Shown: positions 50,197 to 57,422 of the stretch, piece after piece | How positions within the stretch are numbered: position 1 is the stretch's first letter | How the letters are laid out: the number at the start of each line of letters is the position of its first letter | Source of the DNA: Jeotgalibacillus alimentarius | GTDB taxonomy: Bacteria; Bacillota; Bacilli; Bacillales; Jeotgalibacillaceae | Direction: 5' to 3' | DNA length: 64,000 nucleotides | Assembly (NCBI RefSeq): GCF_000829445.1 | Contig: NZ_JXRQ01000008.1 | Location: 248,001-312,000, forward strand | Translations under genes and position numbers: made by a program | Notes under the pieces: model-generated | The model's input: only the letters and a program-made list of their open reading frames with translations | What the model was told of the DNA's origin: nothing | The model's database searches: none

Positions 50197-51039
50197 TTAT
50201 TGCCCGTTGAATTCTTCTGCCTTCATTGCCTGGGCAAGTGTGCTGTAAATCTCAATGTCTTTAAAATTAAGCCCCAATTGAACAGCTGTCTGCGCGATTT
50301 GAGGACTGATGCCGGACAGAGCTGTCTGTACACCAATCAGCTTCAAGCCGCTGATCAATTGAAAGATTTGCTGGGCAACCATCGTATCTATGATTGGAAC
50401 GCCTGATAAATCAACAAATAACTTCTTCAACTGCTGATTGGCACTTTGTGTCAGTGTTTTCCCAAAAACCACTTGTGCTCTATGTGTATTGATTTCACCT
50501 ACAAGCGGAAGAAAGCCTATATCTTTTGTCAATGAAATGACAGGTGCACTCATTTCAATGATCATTTCCTGTTGTGCATGCAGTCTCAGCTCTGCAGCTT
50601 TAGAATGCTGGACGGTAAATTCCAGGATAATCTGGTTAATGGAATCAACGACCTTATTAGCCCAGGCCATCATTTGTTGATAGGTCGTTTCCTCTGAAGA
50701 TTGGAGCACAAAATCTTCAATAGCTTTCATATATTGCTGCTGCGTTCTGAAAAACTCCTGAATGATATCTTCAAGAGGTGTGGTTTGATGGGCTTCATCT
50801 GTAGCGATGCTTTCAATCCAGTCCTGAAAACCTTCAAAATAATCTGCCTGGTCCGGTTTAAAAATATGGCAAAAACGAAGGTGGAAATCTCTGTTCTGAC
50901 TCTTAATCCTCTGAATAGCCTCCGGATTAGTCGATCCGTATACCCCGTCTCTGTTTTTATCTAATGAGTCGTACCATTCTTCAGTTAATGCTTCTGCTTT
51001 ATTACATAAAAATGTATGTAAATCTTGATCTCTCAGCAT
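50197..51039 (-). CDS. RsbR-like stressosome/STAS protein
   Basis: 280 residues. N-terminal non-haem globin-like helical sensor (about 1-150) and C-terminal STAS domain (about 165-275) with LFVDLSGVPIIDTMVAQQIFQL (phosphorylatable Thr in DT) and ALSGISPQIAQTAVQLG. At the second site RsbR paralogues have T-G-I-R-P; here S-G-I-S-P, so Ser may replace Thr. RsbR proteins with RsbS and RsbT form the stressosome that controls sigma-B. No rsbS/T genes nearby: a stand-alone paralogue (RsbRB/RC/RD type). Confidence 0.85.
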   Translation of the reverse strand: MLRDQDLHTFLCNKAEALTEEWYDSLDKNRDGVYGSTNPEAIQRIKSQNRDFHLRFCHIFKPDQADYFEGFQDWIESIATDEAHQTTPLEDIIQEFFRTQQQYMKAIEDFVLQSSEETTYQQMMAWANKVVDSINQIILEFTVQHSKAAELRLHAQQEMIIEMSAPVISLTKDIGFLPLVGEINTHRAQVVFGKTLTQSANQQLKKLFVDLSGVPIIDTMVAQQIFQLISGLKLIGVQTALSGISPQIAQTAVQLGLNFKDIEIYSTLAQAMKAEEFNGQ

Positions 51040-51147
51040 TTTATAAGTCCTCTCCGCTACTCGTAAAATATATAACTTCTTTTTTCAAATTGTATTCCCT
51101 TTATGACAAGAATGAAACTGTATTGTGGAAATTATTAGAATCTTATT

Positions 51148-51213
51148 TTCTCATATATTCTCATCAATTTCTAATCTTACTCAAGCTTTCTTCTCATCTT
51201 GCCTGGCTAATAT
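51148..51213 (+). promoter_or_regulatory. Direct-repeat operator and promoter of PepSY gene 1
   Basis: TTCTCATATA (51148), TTCTCATCAA (51158), TTCTAATCTT (51169), a weak copy at 51180, and TTCTCATCTT (51191), 10-11 bases apart, then TAATAT (51208) as -10 with no -35 box. Phased direct repeats upstream of a -35-less promoter are typical of OmpR-family response-regulator activation. Confidence 0.6.
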
Positions 51214-51256
51214 AAGAGTAAGAACAAACAAAATAAATTTTCAGGAGGCGTTAAGT

Positions 51257-51844
51257 ATGAAAAAAGTAGTAGTAGGAACAGTGGCAAGCGCAGTGATTTT
51301 AGGTGGAGCGATTGGTGCAGGTGCGATGACAGGCGGATTTAGTTCAGCAGATCCCGCTCCGGCTGAGAAGTCAGATCTTCTTACAGTGGAAGAAGCGAAA
51401 GACAAGGCGCTCGCAGAATATGAGGGTGTTGTGGAGAGTGTGGAGCTGGAGAGAGAAGCCAATGGATATAAATATGAGATTGATGTCAGAAACGATGATA
51501 TGGAATATGACCTGGACCTTGACGCATCAAATGGAGAAATCCTGAAAGCGAAGGAAGAACGTGACGATGACTCGGATGACGATGATCGTAATGATGATAA
51601 CAGTACAACAGCTGCTTCAAATGGAACTGCAGGCAGCACAAGTGAAGACTACATTACTCAGGAAGAGGCTGTAGAGATTGCGCTGGCTGAAGTGTCAGGA
51701 ACACTTGAGAGCGTAGAGCTTGATGATGACGATGGAAGAGCAATGTATGAAGTGGAAATCAATACTGACAGCGGTGACGATGATGATGCGGAATTCGATA
51801 TTGATGCAGTGACAGGAGAAATTTTAGAGATGGATATGGACTAA
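51257..51844 (+). CDS. Double PepSY-domain secreted/anchored protein 1
   Basis: 195 residues from ATG 51257 (after CAGGAGGCG). N-terminal signal/anchor (KKVVVGTVASAVILGGAIGAGAM), then two PepSY units: VEEAKDKALAEYEGVVESVELE...GEILKA and QEEAVEIALAEVSGTLESVEL...GEILEM, joined by an Asp-rich linker (EERDDDSDDDDRNDD). PepSY domains occur in envelope inhibitors and sensors. Paralogue of the gene at 54862 with a matching operator. Probably controlled by an unseen two-component system. Confidence 0.8.
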   Translation: MKKVVVGTVASAVILGGAIGAGAMTGGFSSADPAPAEKSDLLTVEEAKDKALAEYEGVVESVELEREANGYKYEIDVRNDDMEYDLDLDASNGEILKAKEERDDDSDDDDRNDDNSTTAASNGTAGSTSEDYITQEEAVEIALAEVSGTLESVELDDDDGRAMYEVEINTDSGDDDDAEFDIDAVTGEILEMDMD

Positions 51845-51860
51845 GTTGAATAGGTTAGAG

Positions 51861-51892
51861 AGAGCCGGCCGGGTGTGGCCGGCTTTTTCGTG
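51861..51892 (+). terminator. Terminator
   Basis: AGCCGGCC-gggtgt-GGCCGGCTTTTTC. Confidence 0.9.
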
Positions 51893-52144
51893 TTGTAGTG
51901 CAGGGTGAAGGAATGTCCGCCAGTCGCAAGCTCCGGCACCGCCCGTTATCCGCTAAGCCCCAGCATCCTTACCTCCACCTAAAGGAATCCACCCCCGAAG
52001 CCGAGAATCATAATAGAAAGACATCAATCATACAGGTCATGTATCGTTTCCTGCATCTCATGTTCTGAATCCTGCATGTGATGCAAAATGTGAACAAGAC
52101 TGGCAAAACAAATTACATAATGAAGTAGAAGAAGGGGAGGCACA
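51893..52144 (+). other. Intergenic region with LytTR-type repeats
   Basis: The first 130 bases are GC-rich and uninformative; the direct repeats at 52036-52077 and the ribosome site GGGGAGG before 52145 define the leader of the LytTR operon. Confidence 0.4.
52036..52077 (+). promoter_or_regulatory. LytTR-type tandem 21-bp operator
   Basis: Two direct repeats of 21 bases each, GTCATGT...TCCTGCAT (52036-52056) and CTCATGT...TCCTGCAT (52057-52077). LytTR proteins bind paired direct repeats two helical turns apart, so autoregulation by the downstream LytTR protein is likely. Confidence 0.6.
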
Positions 52145-52642
52145 ATGAAGATAAAAATTGACATTGACCCTCAGCATGAGGAAACGCCTGTCATTACGAT
52201 ACAGGTGAAGGAATGGACAGACGAGGTGGAAGCAGTTGTGAAAATGCTCAGACAGCATGAGTCAGAAATGCCGGACGCAAAAGGTGCCGCTCAGCTAAAA
52301 CGGATTGTGGCACTTGAAGAGGATCGTTCAATTTTACTGCAGCCGTCAGAGATAGATTATATTTTCGCAGAGAAGCGGAAGGTCTTTGCGATGGCAGGTG
52401 GCCGTACACTTGAAATGAGAATGAAACTCTATGAGCTGGAAGAGGTTTTGTCATCGCACGGCTTCATTAGATTCTCAAAATCCGTTCTTGGCAATCTGGA
52501 TCAAGTTGACCGTTTCGAGCTCTCATTTAATGGGAATCTTTGCGTGTATTTTAAGTCAGGCAGCAAGGAATATGTGACAAGGAAATATGTTCATGGCCTG
52601 AAGGAGCAGCTGCTGGATGGAGGTGGACAGCGTGATGAGTAA
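52145..52642 (+). CDS. LytTR DNA-binding regulator
   Basis: 165 residues: an N-terminal strand-rich segment (about 1-55), then a LytTR domain (KRIVALEEDRSILLQPSEIDYIFAEKRKVF, FIRFSKSVLGNLDQVDRFEL, SKEYVTRKYVHGLKEQL). No receiver domain. GGGGAGGC precedes ATG 52145. Heads a four-gene operon with DUF3021 and an ABC exporter, a common Bacillales arrangement. Confidence 0.88.
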   Translation: MKIKIDIDPQHEETPVITIQVKEWTDEVEAVVKMLRQHESEMPDAKGAAQLKRIVALEEDRSILLQPSEIDYIFAEKRKVFAMAGGRTLEMRMKLYELEEVLSSHGFIRFSKSVLGNLDQVDRFELSFNGNLCVYFKSGSKEYVTRKYVHGLKEQLLDGGGQRDE

Positions 52643-53045
52643 CTTGATTCTGCGTATTTTTGGAGGGTTTGGCGTTGGAGCGGTTTTTACGCTCGTAGTA
52701 TTGATTCTGACCTTTAATGGGTCTGATGAAGTGGAAGTTACTGCGATTACATTAAACCTCTTGGGCAGTATGCTCACAGGTGCTTATTTTAGTGTCGCTG
52801 CGCTGATATTCAGTATTGAAAAGTGGAGCATGCTGAAGCAGACTGTCATACACTACAGCTTATCACTTATCCTGATGTTTCCGGTATTTACACTGTTAAC
52901 GGGGTGGTTCCCGCTTAATGCGCGCGCGCTGCTCATTGGCTTCATTGTTTTTACAGTCACTTATATCCTGAACTGGTTCGGATGGCACTCCTACTATAAA
53001 CAGCTTGAAAAAAGAATGAATCAATCCATTCAAACACGACGTTAA
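52635..53045 (+). CDS. DUF3021 membrane protein
   Basis: 136 residues from ATG 52635 (GGAGGTGG at 52619), overlapping the LytTR stop by 8 bases. Four helices: GFGVGAVFTLVVLILTF, LLGSMLTGAYFSVAALIF, YSLSLILMFPVFTLLTGW, LLIGFIVFTVTYILNWF. DUF3021 proteins pair with LytTR regulators and are thought to restrain them at the membrane. Confidence 0.85.
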   Translation: MSNLILRIFGGFGVGAVFTLVVLILTFNGSDEVEVTAITLNLLGSMLTGAYFSVAALIFSIEKWSMLKQTVIHYSLSLILMFPVFTLLTGWFPLNARALLIGFIVFTVTYILNWFGWHSYYKQLEKRMNQSIQTRR

Positions 53046-53068
53046 CACAAGGGAAAGGGGATCGAAAA

Positions 53069-53983
53069 ATGATTAATATTCGTGAAGTCAGTAAAAGTTA
53101 CGGTCCGATTAAGGCGTTGCAGCATGCGGATCTTCATATTGAAAAGGGCAGCTGTTTCGGTCTGGTTGGTCCAAATGGTGCCGGGAAGTCCACGCTGATG
53201 AAAATATTAGTCGGGATACTGGAAGAGTTTGGCGGGACTGTGGAGATCGGAGGCAAACCGGTTCATCAATACCGCCGCGATATTAAGCGTCAGATCGGCT
53301 ATGTGCCGCAGGATATTTGTCTCGAGGAAACGCTGACGGCACGTGATAATCTGCTGCTGTTCGGTCAGTTGTACGGTCTATCCGGTAAGGATTTGAATGA
53401 ACGGATCAGTGAAGTGCTGACACTTATTGGCCTTGAAAAGCGTGAGAAGTCTATTGTCTCAACTTTTTCCGGTGGGATGAAGCGACGCCTGAATATCGGA
53501 TGTGCTCTGCTGCACGCGCCTGAAATCATTATCCTCGATGAACCAACTGTTGGCGTCGATCCGCAGTCGCGCCGGGCGATTTTTGAACTGATTCACGAGT
53601 TGAAGGCAGAAGGGAAGACGATTGTCTATTCGAGTCATTACATGGAAGAGGTTGAGCAGCTGTGTGACAGCATCGGTTTTATTGATCAGGGCATGGTGGT
53701 TGAACATGGGACGATGAAAGAGGTTTTCGAGAAACATCGACACTCTTCTATCTTTATCGAAGGAGAACAGATTACAGAAGAAGTTCTTGCACCTTATGGA
53801 GAATTGACGGTGCGGGAAAATGGTTATGTCATTACCAGTATTGACCCGCTGGCCACACTTCAAAAGGTTGCACTTGCGCTGCACAGTCAGGCTGTTCAGC
53901 CGACGCGGCTGGAACTAAGCCAGACGAAGCTTGAAGGTATCTTTTTTGAACTAACCGGGACACAACTGAGGGATAAAGGATAA
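53069..53983 (+). CDS. ABC transporter ATP-binding protein
   Basis: 304 residues. GPNGAGKSTLMK Walker A, STFSGGMKRRLNIGCAL signature, IIILDEPTVGVDPQSR Walker B, SSHYMEEVEQL switch, plus a C-terminal extension. DrrA/NatA-like exporter class. AAAGGGGATCG before ATG 53069. Partner permease is 13 bases downstream. Confidence 0.88.
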   Translation: MINIREVSKSYGPIKALQHADLHIEKGSCFGLVGPNGAGKSTLMKILVGILEEFGGTVEIGGKPVHQYRRDIKRQIGYVPQDICLEETLTARDNLLLFGQLYGLSGKDLNERISEVLTLIGLEKREKSIVSTFSGGMKRRLNIGCALLHAPEIIILDEPTVGVDPQSRRAIFELIHELKAEGKTIVYSSHYMEEVEQLCDSIGFIDQGMVVEHGTMKEVFEKHRHSSIFIEGEQITEEVLAPYGELTVRENGYVITSIDPLATLQKVALALHSQAVQPTRLELSQTKLEGIFFELTGTQLRDKG

Positions 53984-53996
53984 GGAGGAGCCTGTT

Positions 53997-54740
53997 ATGA
54001 ATGCTATTGCGAAGCTGGAGTTTAAAAAGAAAATACAGGATAAGGGCCTGTGGTTCTGGACATTTATTCTGCCGATTGTTTTTATTGTTGGATTTATTTC
54101 GATTTTTGGTGGCAATACAGGTGCTGATTCCGAGCAGCTTGTCGTTCAGATTGTGCCCGGCTATACGGTGATGTTTTCGTTCTATATCATGATTTCAATT
54201 GTGATCGCGTTTATTAAAGACCGTGACAGCGGAATGACAGCCAGGATTGCGAGTACCCCGCTCCCGACGCTGCAGTATTTTATGGGCAAGTGGATCCCTT
54301 TTATTCTGATTGTGCTGATTCAGATTGCCGTGCTGTTCGGATTTGGGGTAGCTGTCTATGATATGCCGCTTGGAAACACATTTGCGCTGATCATGATTTC
54401 GGTTGCGCTGGCCTTTGTCTCAACAGGATGCGGGATGGCCATGGCTGTTATCGCAAAGACTGAAAATATGGGGATTGCTCTGACGCAGGTCATTGCGCTA
54501 GGAGGTGCAATGCTTGGCGGACTCTGGATGCCTGTAGAGTTCATGCCGGATATCATGCAGAATATCGCACAATTCCTGCCGCATTACTGGGCGCTTCAGG
54601 GCTACCAGACGGTGATTCTTGACGGAGGAAATGTACTTGATGTTTGGGCTTCGCTGCTTGTGCTAATTGCTTATGGCGCTGTCTGTATTGGCATTGCACT
54701 GTCTGCTTATCCACGTTATTTAAAGTTATCAAAAAGCTGA
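53997..54740 (+). CDS. ABC-2-type exporter permease
   Basis: 247 residues, six helices, ABC-2 layout: MNAIAKLEFKKKIQDKGLW at the cytosolic N-terminus, FSFYIMISIVIAFIKDRDSGMTARIASTPL (core motif), MAMAVIAKTENMGIALTQV, LPHYWALQGYQTVILDGG near the end. With the ATPase it should export a drug, peptide or lipid; specificity unknown. AAGGAGGAG precedes the ATG. Confidence 0.87.
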   Translation: MNAIAKLEFKKKIQDKGLWFWTFILPIVFIVGFISIFGGNTGADSEQLVVQIVPGYTVMFSFYIMISIVIAFIKDRDSGMTARIASTPLPTLQYFMGKWIPFILIVLIQIAVLFGFGVAVYDMPLGNTFALIMISVALAFVSTGCGMAMAVIAKTENMGIALTQVIALGGAMLGGLWMPVEFMPDIMQNIAQFLPHYWALQGYQTVILDGGNVLDVWASLLVLIAYGAVCIGIALSAYPRYLKLSKS

Positions 54741-54759
54741 TCTGCAGAAGGCTGCGTGT

Positions 54760-54815
54760 TTCTCATCAAATTCTAATCTTCTTCATGCTATCCTCTCATC
54801 TTGACCGGATAATAT
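54760..54815 (+). promoter_or_regulatory. Direct-repeat operator and promoter of PepSY gene 2
   Basis: Four units start at 54760, 54771, 54782 and 54793 (TTCTCATCAA, TTCTAATCTT, TTCATGCTAT, CTCTCATCTT), exactly 11 bases apart, with TAATAT 17 bases after the last unit start, the same spacing as at 51148-51213. No -35 box. Confidence 0.65.
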
Positions 54816-54861
54816 AGAATCAAGAACAGAAAATATCCTAATTTCTGAGGAGGAATTATAG

Positions 54862-55422
54862 ATGAAGAAAGTTGTAGTGGGAACCATAGCAGGTGCAGTA
54901 ATTTTAGGTGGAGCGATTGGGGCAGGTGCAATGACTGACGGGTTTCAGAACTTCGAATCAGTTAACCCTGCTGCTTCAGAACCATCAGATCTGATCAGTG
55001 TGGAAGAAGCGCAGGAGAAAGCGCTCGCTGAATATGACGGTGTGATTGAGAGTATTGAGCTTGAAGGAAAGCGTGACGGGTATGTCTATGATCTTGACAT
55101 CGATAATGGTGATATGGATTACGACCTCTACATGGATGCGTCTACAGGTGACATTTTGAGAGTGGAAGAAGAGCGCGATGATGACGACGATAACGGTTCG
55201 GCAGCAAATCCGGAAGCTTCAACTGAAGATTATATTTCCCAGGAAGAAGCAATTAATATTGCACTTGAAGAAGTAGAAGGCACTCTTGAAAGTGTAAAGC
55301 TGGATAGTGATGACGGAAGTGTTGTGTACGAAGTGGAAATCGATACTGGCACATTCAGTGATGAAGCAAGTCTTGATATTGATGCTGTGACAGGTGAGGT
55401 TCTTGAAGTGGATATGGACTGA
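54862..55422 (+). CDS. Double PepSY-domain secreted/anchored protein 2
   Basis: 186 residues, paralogue of 51257: KKVVVGTIAGAVILGGAIGAGAM anchor, PepSY 1 (VEEAQEKALAEYDGVIESIELE), Asp-rich linker, PepSY 2 (QEEAINIALEEVEGTLESVKL...GEVLEVDMD). Differences are spread evenly, so the duplication is not very recent. GAGGAGGAAT before ATG 54862. Confidence 0.8.
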   Translation: MKKVVVGTIAGAVILGGAIGAGAMTDGFQNFESVNPAASEPSDLISVEEAQEKALAEYDGVIESIELEGKRDGYVYDLDIDNGDMDYDLYMDASTGDILRVEEERDDDDDNGSAANPEASTEDYISQEEAINIALEEVEGTLESVKLDSDDGSVVYEVEIDTGTFSDEASLDIDAVTGEVLEVDMD

Positions 55423-55429
55423 TCGTGCA

Positions 55430-55458
55430 AAAAAGCCGGCTTGGGATGCCGGCTTTTT
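55430..55458 (+). terminator. Terminator
   Basis: AAAAGCCGGC-ttgggat-GCCGGCTTTTT; same core as the terminator after PepSY gene 1. Confidence 0.9.
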
Positions 55459-55532
55459 GTGTGGAATGAATTGCAGGCTCAAGTGTAGACCACTTCTGTA
55501 GCAAAGTCAGCTTGTCCGCCAGTAATCCGTGG

Positions 55533-56411
55533 TCACTCCTCGAAAGCAAGATTCACCGGCTCATCTCTCGCCACAAATTCAGTCTGTAGGTTCGTAGTCG
55601 GTGTCTTTTTATCCACTTCTTCAAACGTAACTGAATCTGCCCATATACACCCGCTGCCGGAGAGAATCATGCCAAAAGAAACCATTGCACTGTTTTCAGG
55701 AACATCAAGTACGATCGTATAATGATTCCAGTTTGACGTACCCTGAAGCGGGCGGTCACTCATATTATCAAACTGCAGCACTTCCTCAGACGCGCTGTCC
55801 ACCCGCATCCATAAAGAAGCCATATGCTGCACATTTTCTGTTTTCAAAAACGCAGAAAGCTTCATCCGTCTCCCTCTATATTTGTCAGCCTTGAACTGCT
55901 GCATCATTGTCGCAAATTCACCGTCTGCCGGGTTCACCGTCTTTGATCTCAAATAACCGGATTGCTTACCCTGGTGAACGCTTTCAGTATCTGCACCCGC
56001 TTCATAATTAAATGGATGGCTGCCGCTTAGAAACCAGCCTGTTAACTTTTCTTCCATCTGCAATTCCTCCTTATGATCCACTAATTTCATCATCTGCCTG
56101 CGGTACTGCCCTGGTGGAACCCCGTATACCTTTTTAAATGCCCGTGTAAATACTTCCTGAGAATCGAAGCATAAATGGAATGCGATATCAATAATCCGTG
56201 CATCTGTGTGGATCAGTGCTACTGCTGCATTTGTCATTCTCCTATTTCTTATATACTCAGAAAATGACATGCCGACTGACGCCTGAAACAGACGGTGAAA
56301 GTGGTATTTTGAAAACCCTGCATAAGCAGCAATATCTTCCGCCGTTATGTCCTCATGTAAATGCTCTTCAATCCAGTGAATCGTCTTCTGAATGATCGCT
56401 TCATTTGTCAT
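55533..56411 (-). CDS. AraC-family regulator with C-terminal sandwich domain
   Basis: 292 residues from ATG 56411 (AGGTGA upstream). Residues 1-100: two HTH_18 motifs (ITAEDIAAYAGFSKYHFHRLFQASVGMSFSEYI, IIDIAFHLCFDSQEVFTRAFKKVYGVPPGQYR). Residues 130-290: a beta-rich domain (KYRGRRMKLSAFLKTENVQHMASLWMRVD, NHYTIVLDVPENSAMVSFGMIL) like carbohydrate-binding jelly rolls. Probable ligand-sensing activator; opposite orientation to the Bce-like transporter. Target unknown. Confidence 0.82.
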   Translation of the reverse strand: MTNEAIIQKTIHWIEEHLHEDITAEDIAAYAGFSKYHFHRLFQASVGMSFSEYIRNRRMTNAAVALIHTDARIIDIAFHLCFDSQEVFTRAFKKVYGVPPGQYRRQMMKLVDHKEELQMEEKLTGWFLSGSHPFNYEAGADTESVHQGKQSGYLRSKTVNPADGEFATMMQQFKADKYRGRRMKLSAFLKTENVQHMASLWMRVDSASEEVLQFDNMSDRPLQGTSNWNHYTIVLDVPENSAMVSFGMILSGSGCIWADSVTFEEVDKKTPTTNLQTEFVARDEPVNLAFEE

Positions 56412-56502
56412 GCTGTCACCTGCCTTTGAATCAATGATAGCAGACTGATTTGAGGTAGTTTTGACTTTTTTTGCTAAGTGCACGCAGGTCGGGTAGCAAT
56501 CT

Positions 56503-56589
56503 TCAAAGTGTGATCTCGTATCCGCCCTCAGAGTCGAATGACCATGTCCACAAAAAACTCACACCCTCCAGCCTTTTCTGTAAATCCAT
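56503..56589 (-). CDS. Possible 28-residue peptide from the palindromic promoter
   Basis: ATG 56589 has AGAGGTG 8 bases upstream, inside the palindrome arm. It reads M-D-L-Q-K-R-L-E-G-V and, later, WTWSFDSEGGYEITL, then TGA. The composition looks protein-like; it may be a leader peptide or the remains of a gene. Confidence 0.3.
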   Translation of the reverse strand: MDLQKRLEGVSFLWTWSFDSEGGYEITL

Positions 56590-56593
56590 TTGC

Positions 56594-56640
56594 TTTACAC
56601 ACCTCTATATGGATATTATATCCATATAGAGGTGTGTAAA
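56594..56640. promoter_or_regulatory. 47-bp perfect palindrome with symmetric promoter elements
   Basis: Two 22-base arms (TTTACACACCTCTATATGGA at 56594-56613, plus TA) separated by TTA. Each strand carries TTTACA, a 17-base spacer and TATATC, so a promoter could fire both ways. It lies 18 bases before the Bce-like ATPase start. No T-run, so it is not a terminator. Best read as an operator/promoter for a dimeric repressor. Confidence 0.7.
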
Positions 56641-56657
56641 AGACAAGGGGGTGCCAT

Positions 56658-57422
56658 ATGCCGATTTTAGAGGCTGGCAATATTGTAAAAGTGTATGGGG
56701 AGTCAGGTCAGGAGCATTCCACCACGGCGTTAAAGGGAATCGATCTGTCTATCAATAAAGGTGATTTTATAGCGATTATGGGTCCATCTGGGAGTGGAAA
56801 GTCCACTCTGTTGAATATCCTTTCAGGTATGGATCAGCCGACAAGCGGTGATGTCACAATTAATGATGAGAAGATCAGTGAGCTTAAAGACGACGATCTC
56901 GCTTTGTTCAGACGGAGGGAACTGGGATTTATTTTTCAGGATTTTAACCTGCTGGACAGCTTAACCGTTAAGGAAAATATCATTCTTCCTATGGTATTGG
57001 AAGGTAAATCAGCGGATGAAATGGATAAGAGAGCTGTTTATCTGTCGAGACTGCTTGGTATTGAATCTATTCTTGATCAGTATCCTTATCAGATTTCGGG
57101 CGGTCAGCAGCAGCGAACTGCAGTGAGCCGTGCGCTTGTGAATGAGCCAGGGGTTATTTTAGCGGATGAGCCGACCGGTAATCTGGACTCTTCTTCGTCT
57201 GCTGCGATCATGGAATGTTTTGAAAAGGTAGTGGAGGAGCTTTCTACAACTGTTATTCTGGTGACGCATGACGTGTTTGCCGCGAGTTATTCTCAGCGGG
57301 TCGTCTTTTTACAGGATGGGGCTATTCATTCCTCAATTCAGAAGCCGGGCAGCCGGGAATCATTTTTAAAGCAGATCATTGATCATCAGCGTACATTTGG
57401 AGGATCCAGTCATGTCTTTTAG
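56658..57422 (+). CDS. Bce/Lol-type ABC ATP-binding protein
   Basis: 254 residues. STTALKGIDLSINKGDF, GPSGSGKSTLLNILSGMDQP Walker A, FRRRELGFIFQDFNLL Q-loop, SGGQQQRTAVSRALVNEP signature, ILADEPTGNLDS Walker B and THDVFAASY. This is the MacB/BceA class. AAGGGGGTG before ATG 56658. Forms a bacitracin-export-like module with the FtsX permease, but no BceRS-like two-component genes are adjacent. Confidence 0.9.
   Translation: MPILEAGNIVKVYGESGQEHSTTALKGIDLSINKGDFIAIMGPSGSGKSTLLNILSGMDQPTSGDVTINDEKISELKDDDLALFRRRELGFIFQDFNLLDSLTVKENIILPMVLEGKSADEMDKRAVYLSRLLGIESILDQYPYQISGGQQQRTAVSRALVNEPGVILADEPTGNLDSSSSAAIMECFEKVVEELSTTVILVTHDVFAASYSQRVVFLQDGAIHSSIQKPGSRESFLKQIIDHQRTFGGSSHVF

Noticed and set aside
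51241-51639. Minus-strand Ser-rich frame opposite PepSY gene 1
   Set aside because: Antisense of an Asp/Glu-rich gene gives Ser runs; no start context.
56594-56640. Rho-independent terminator at the 47-bp palindrome
   Set aside because: No T-run follows on either strand and no gene ends there.
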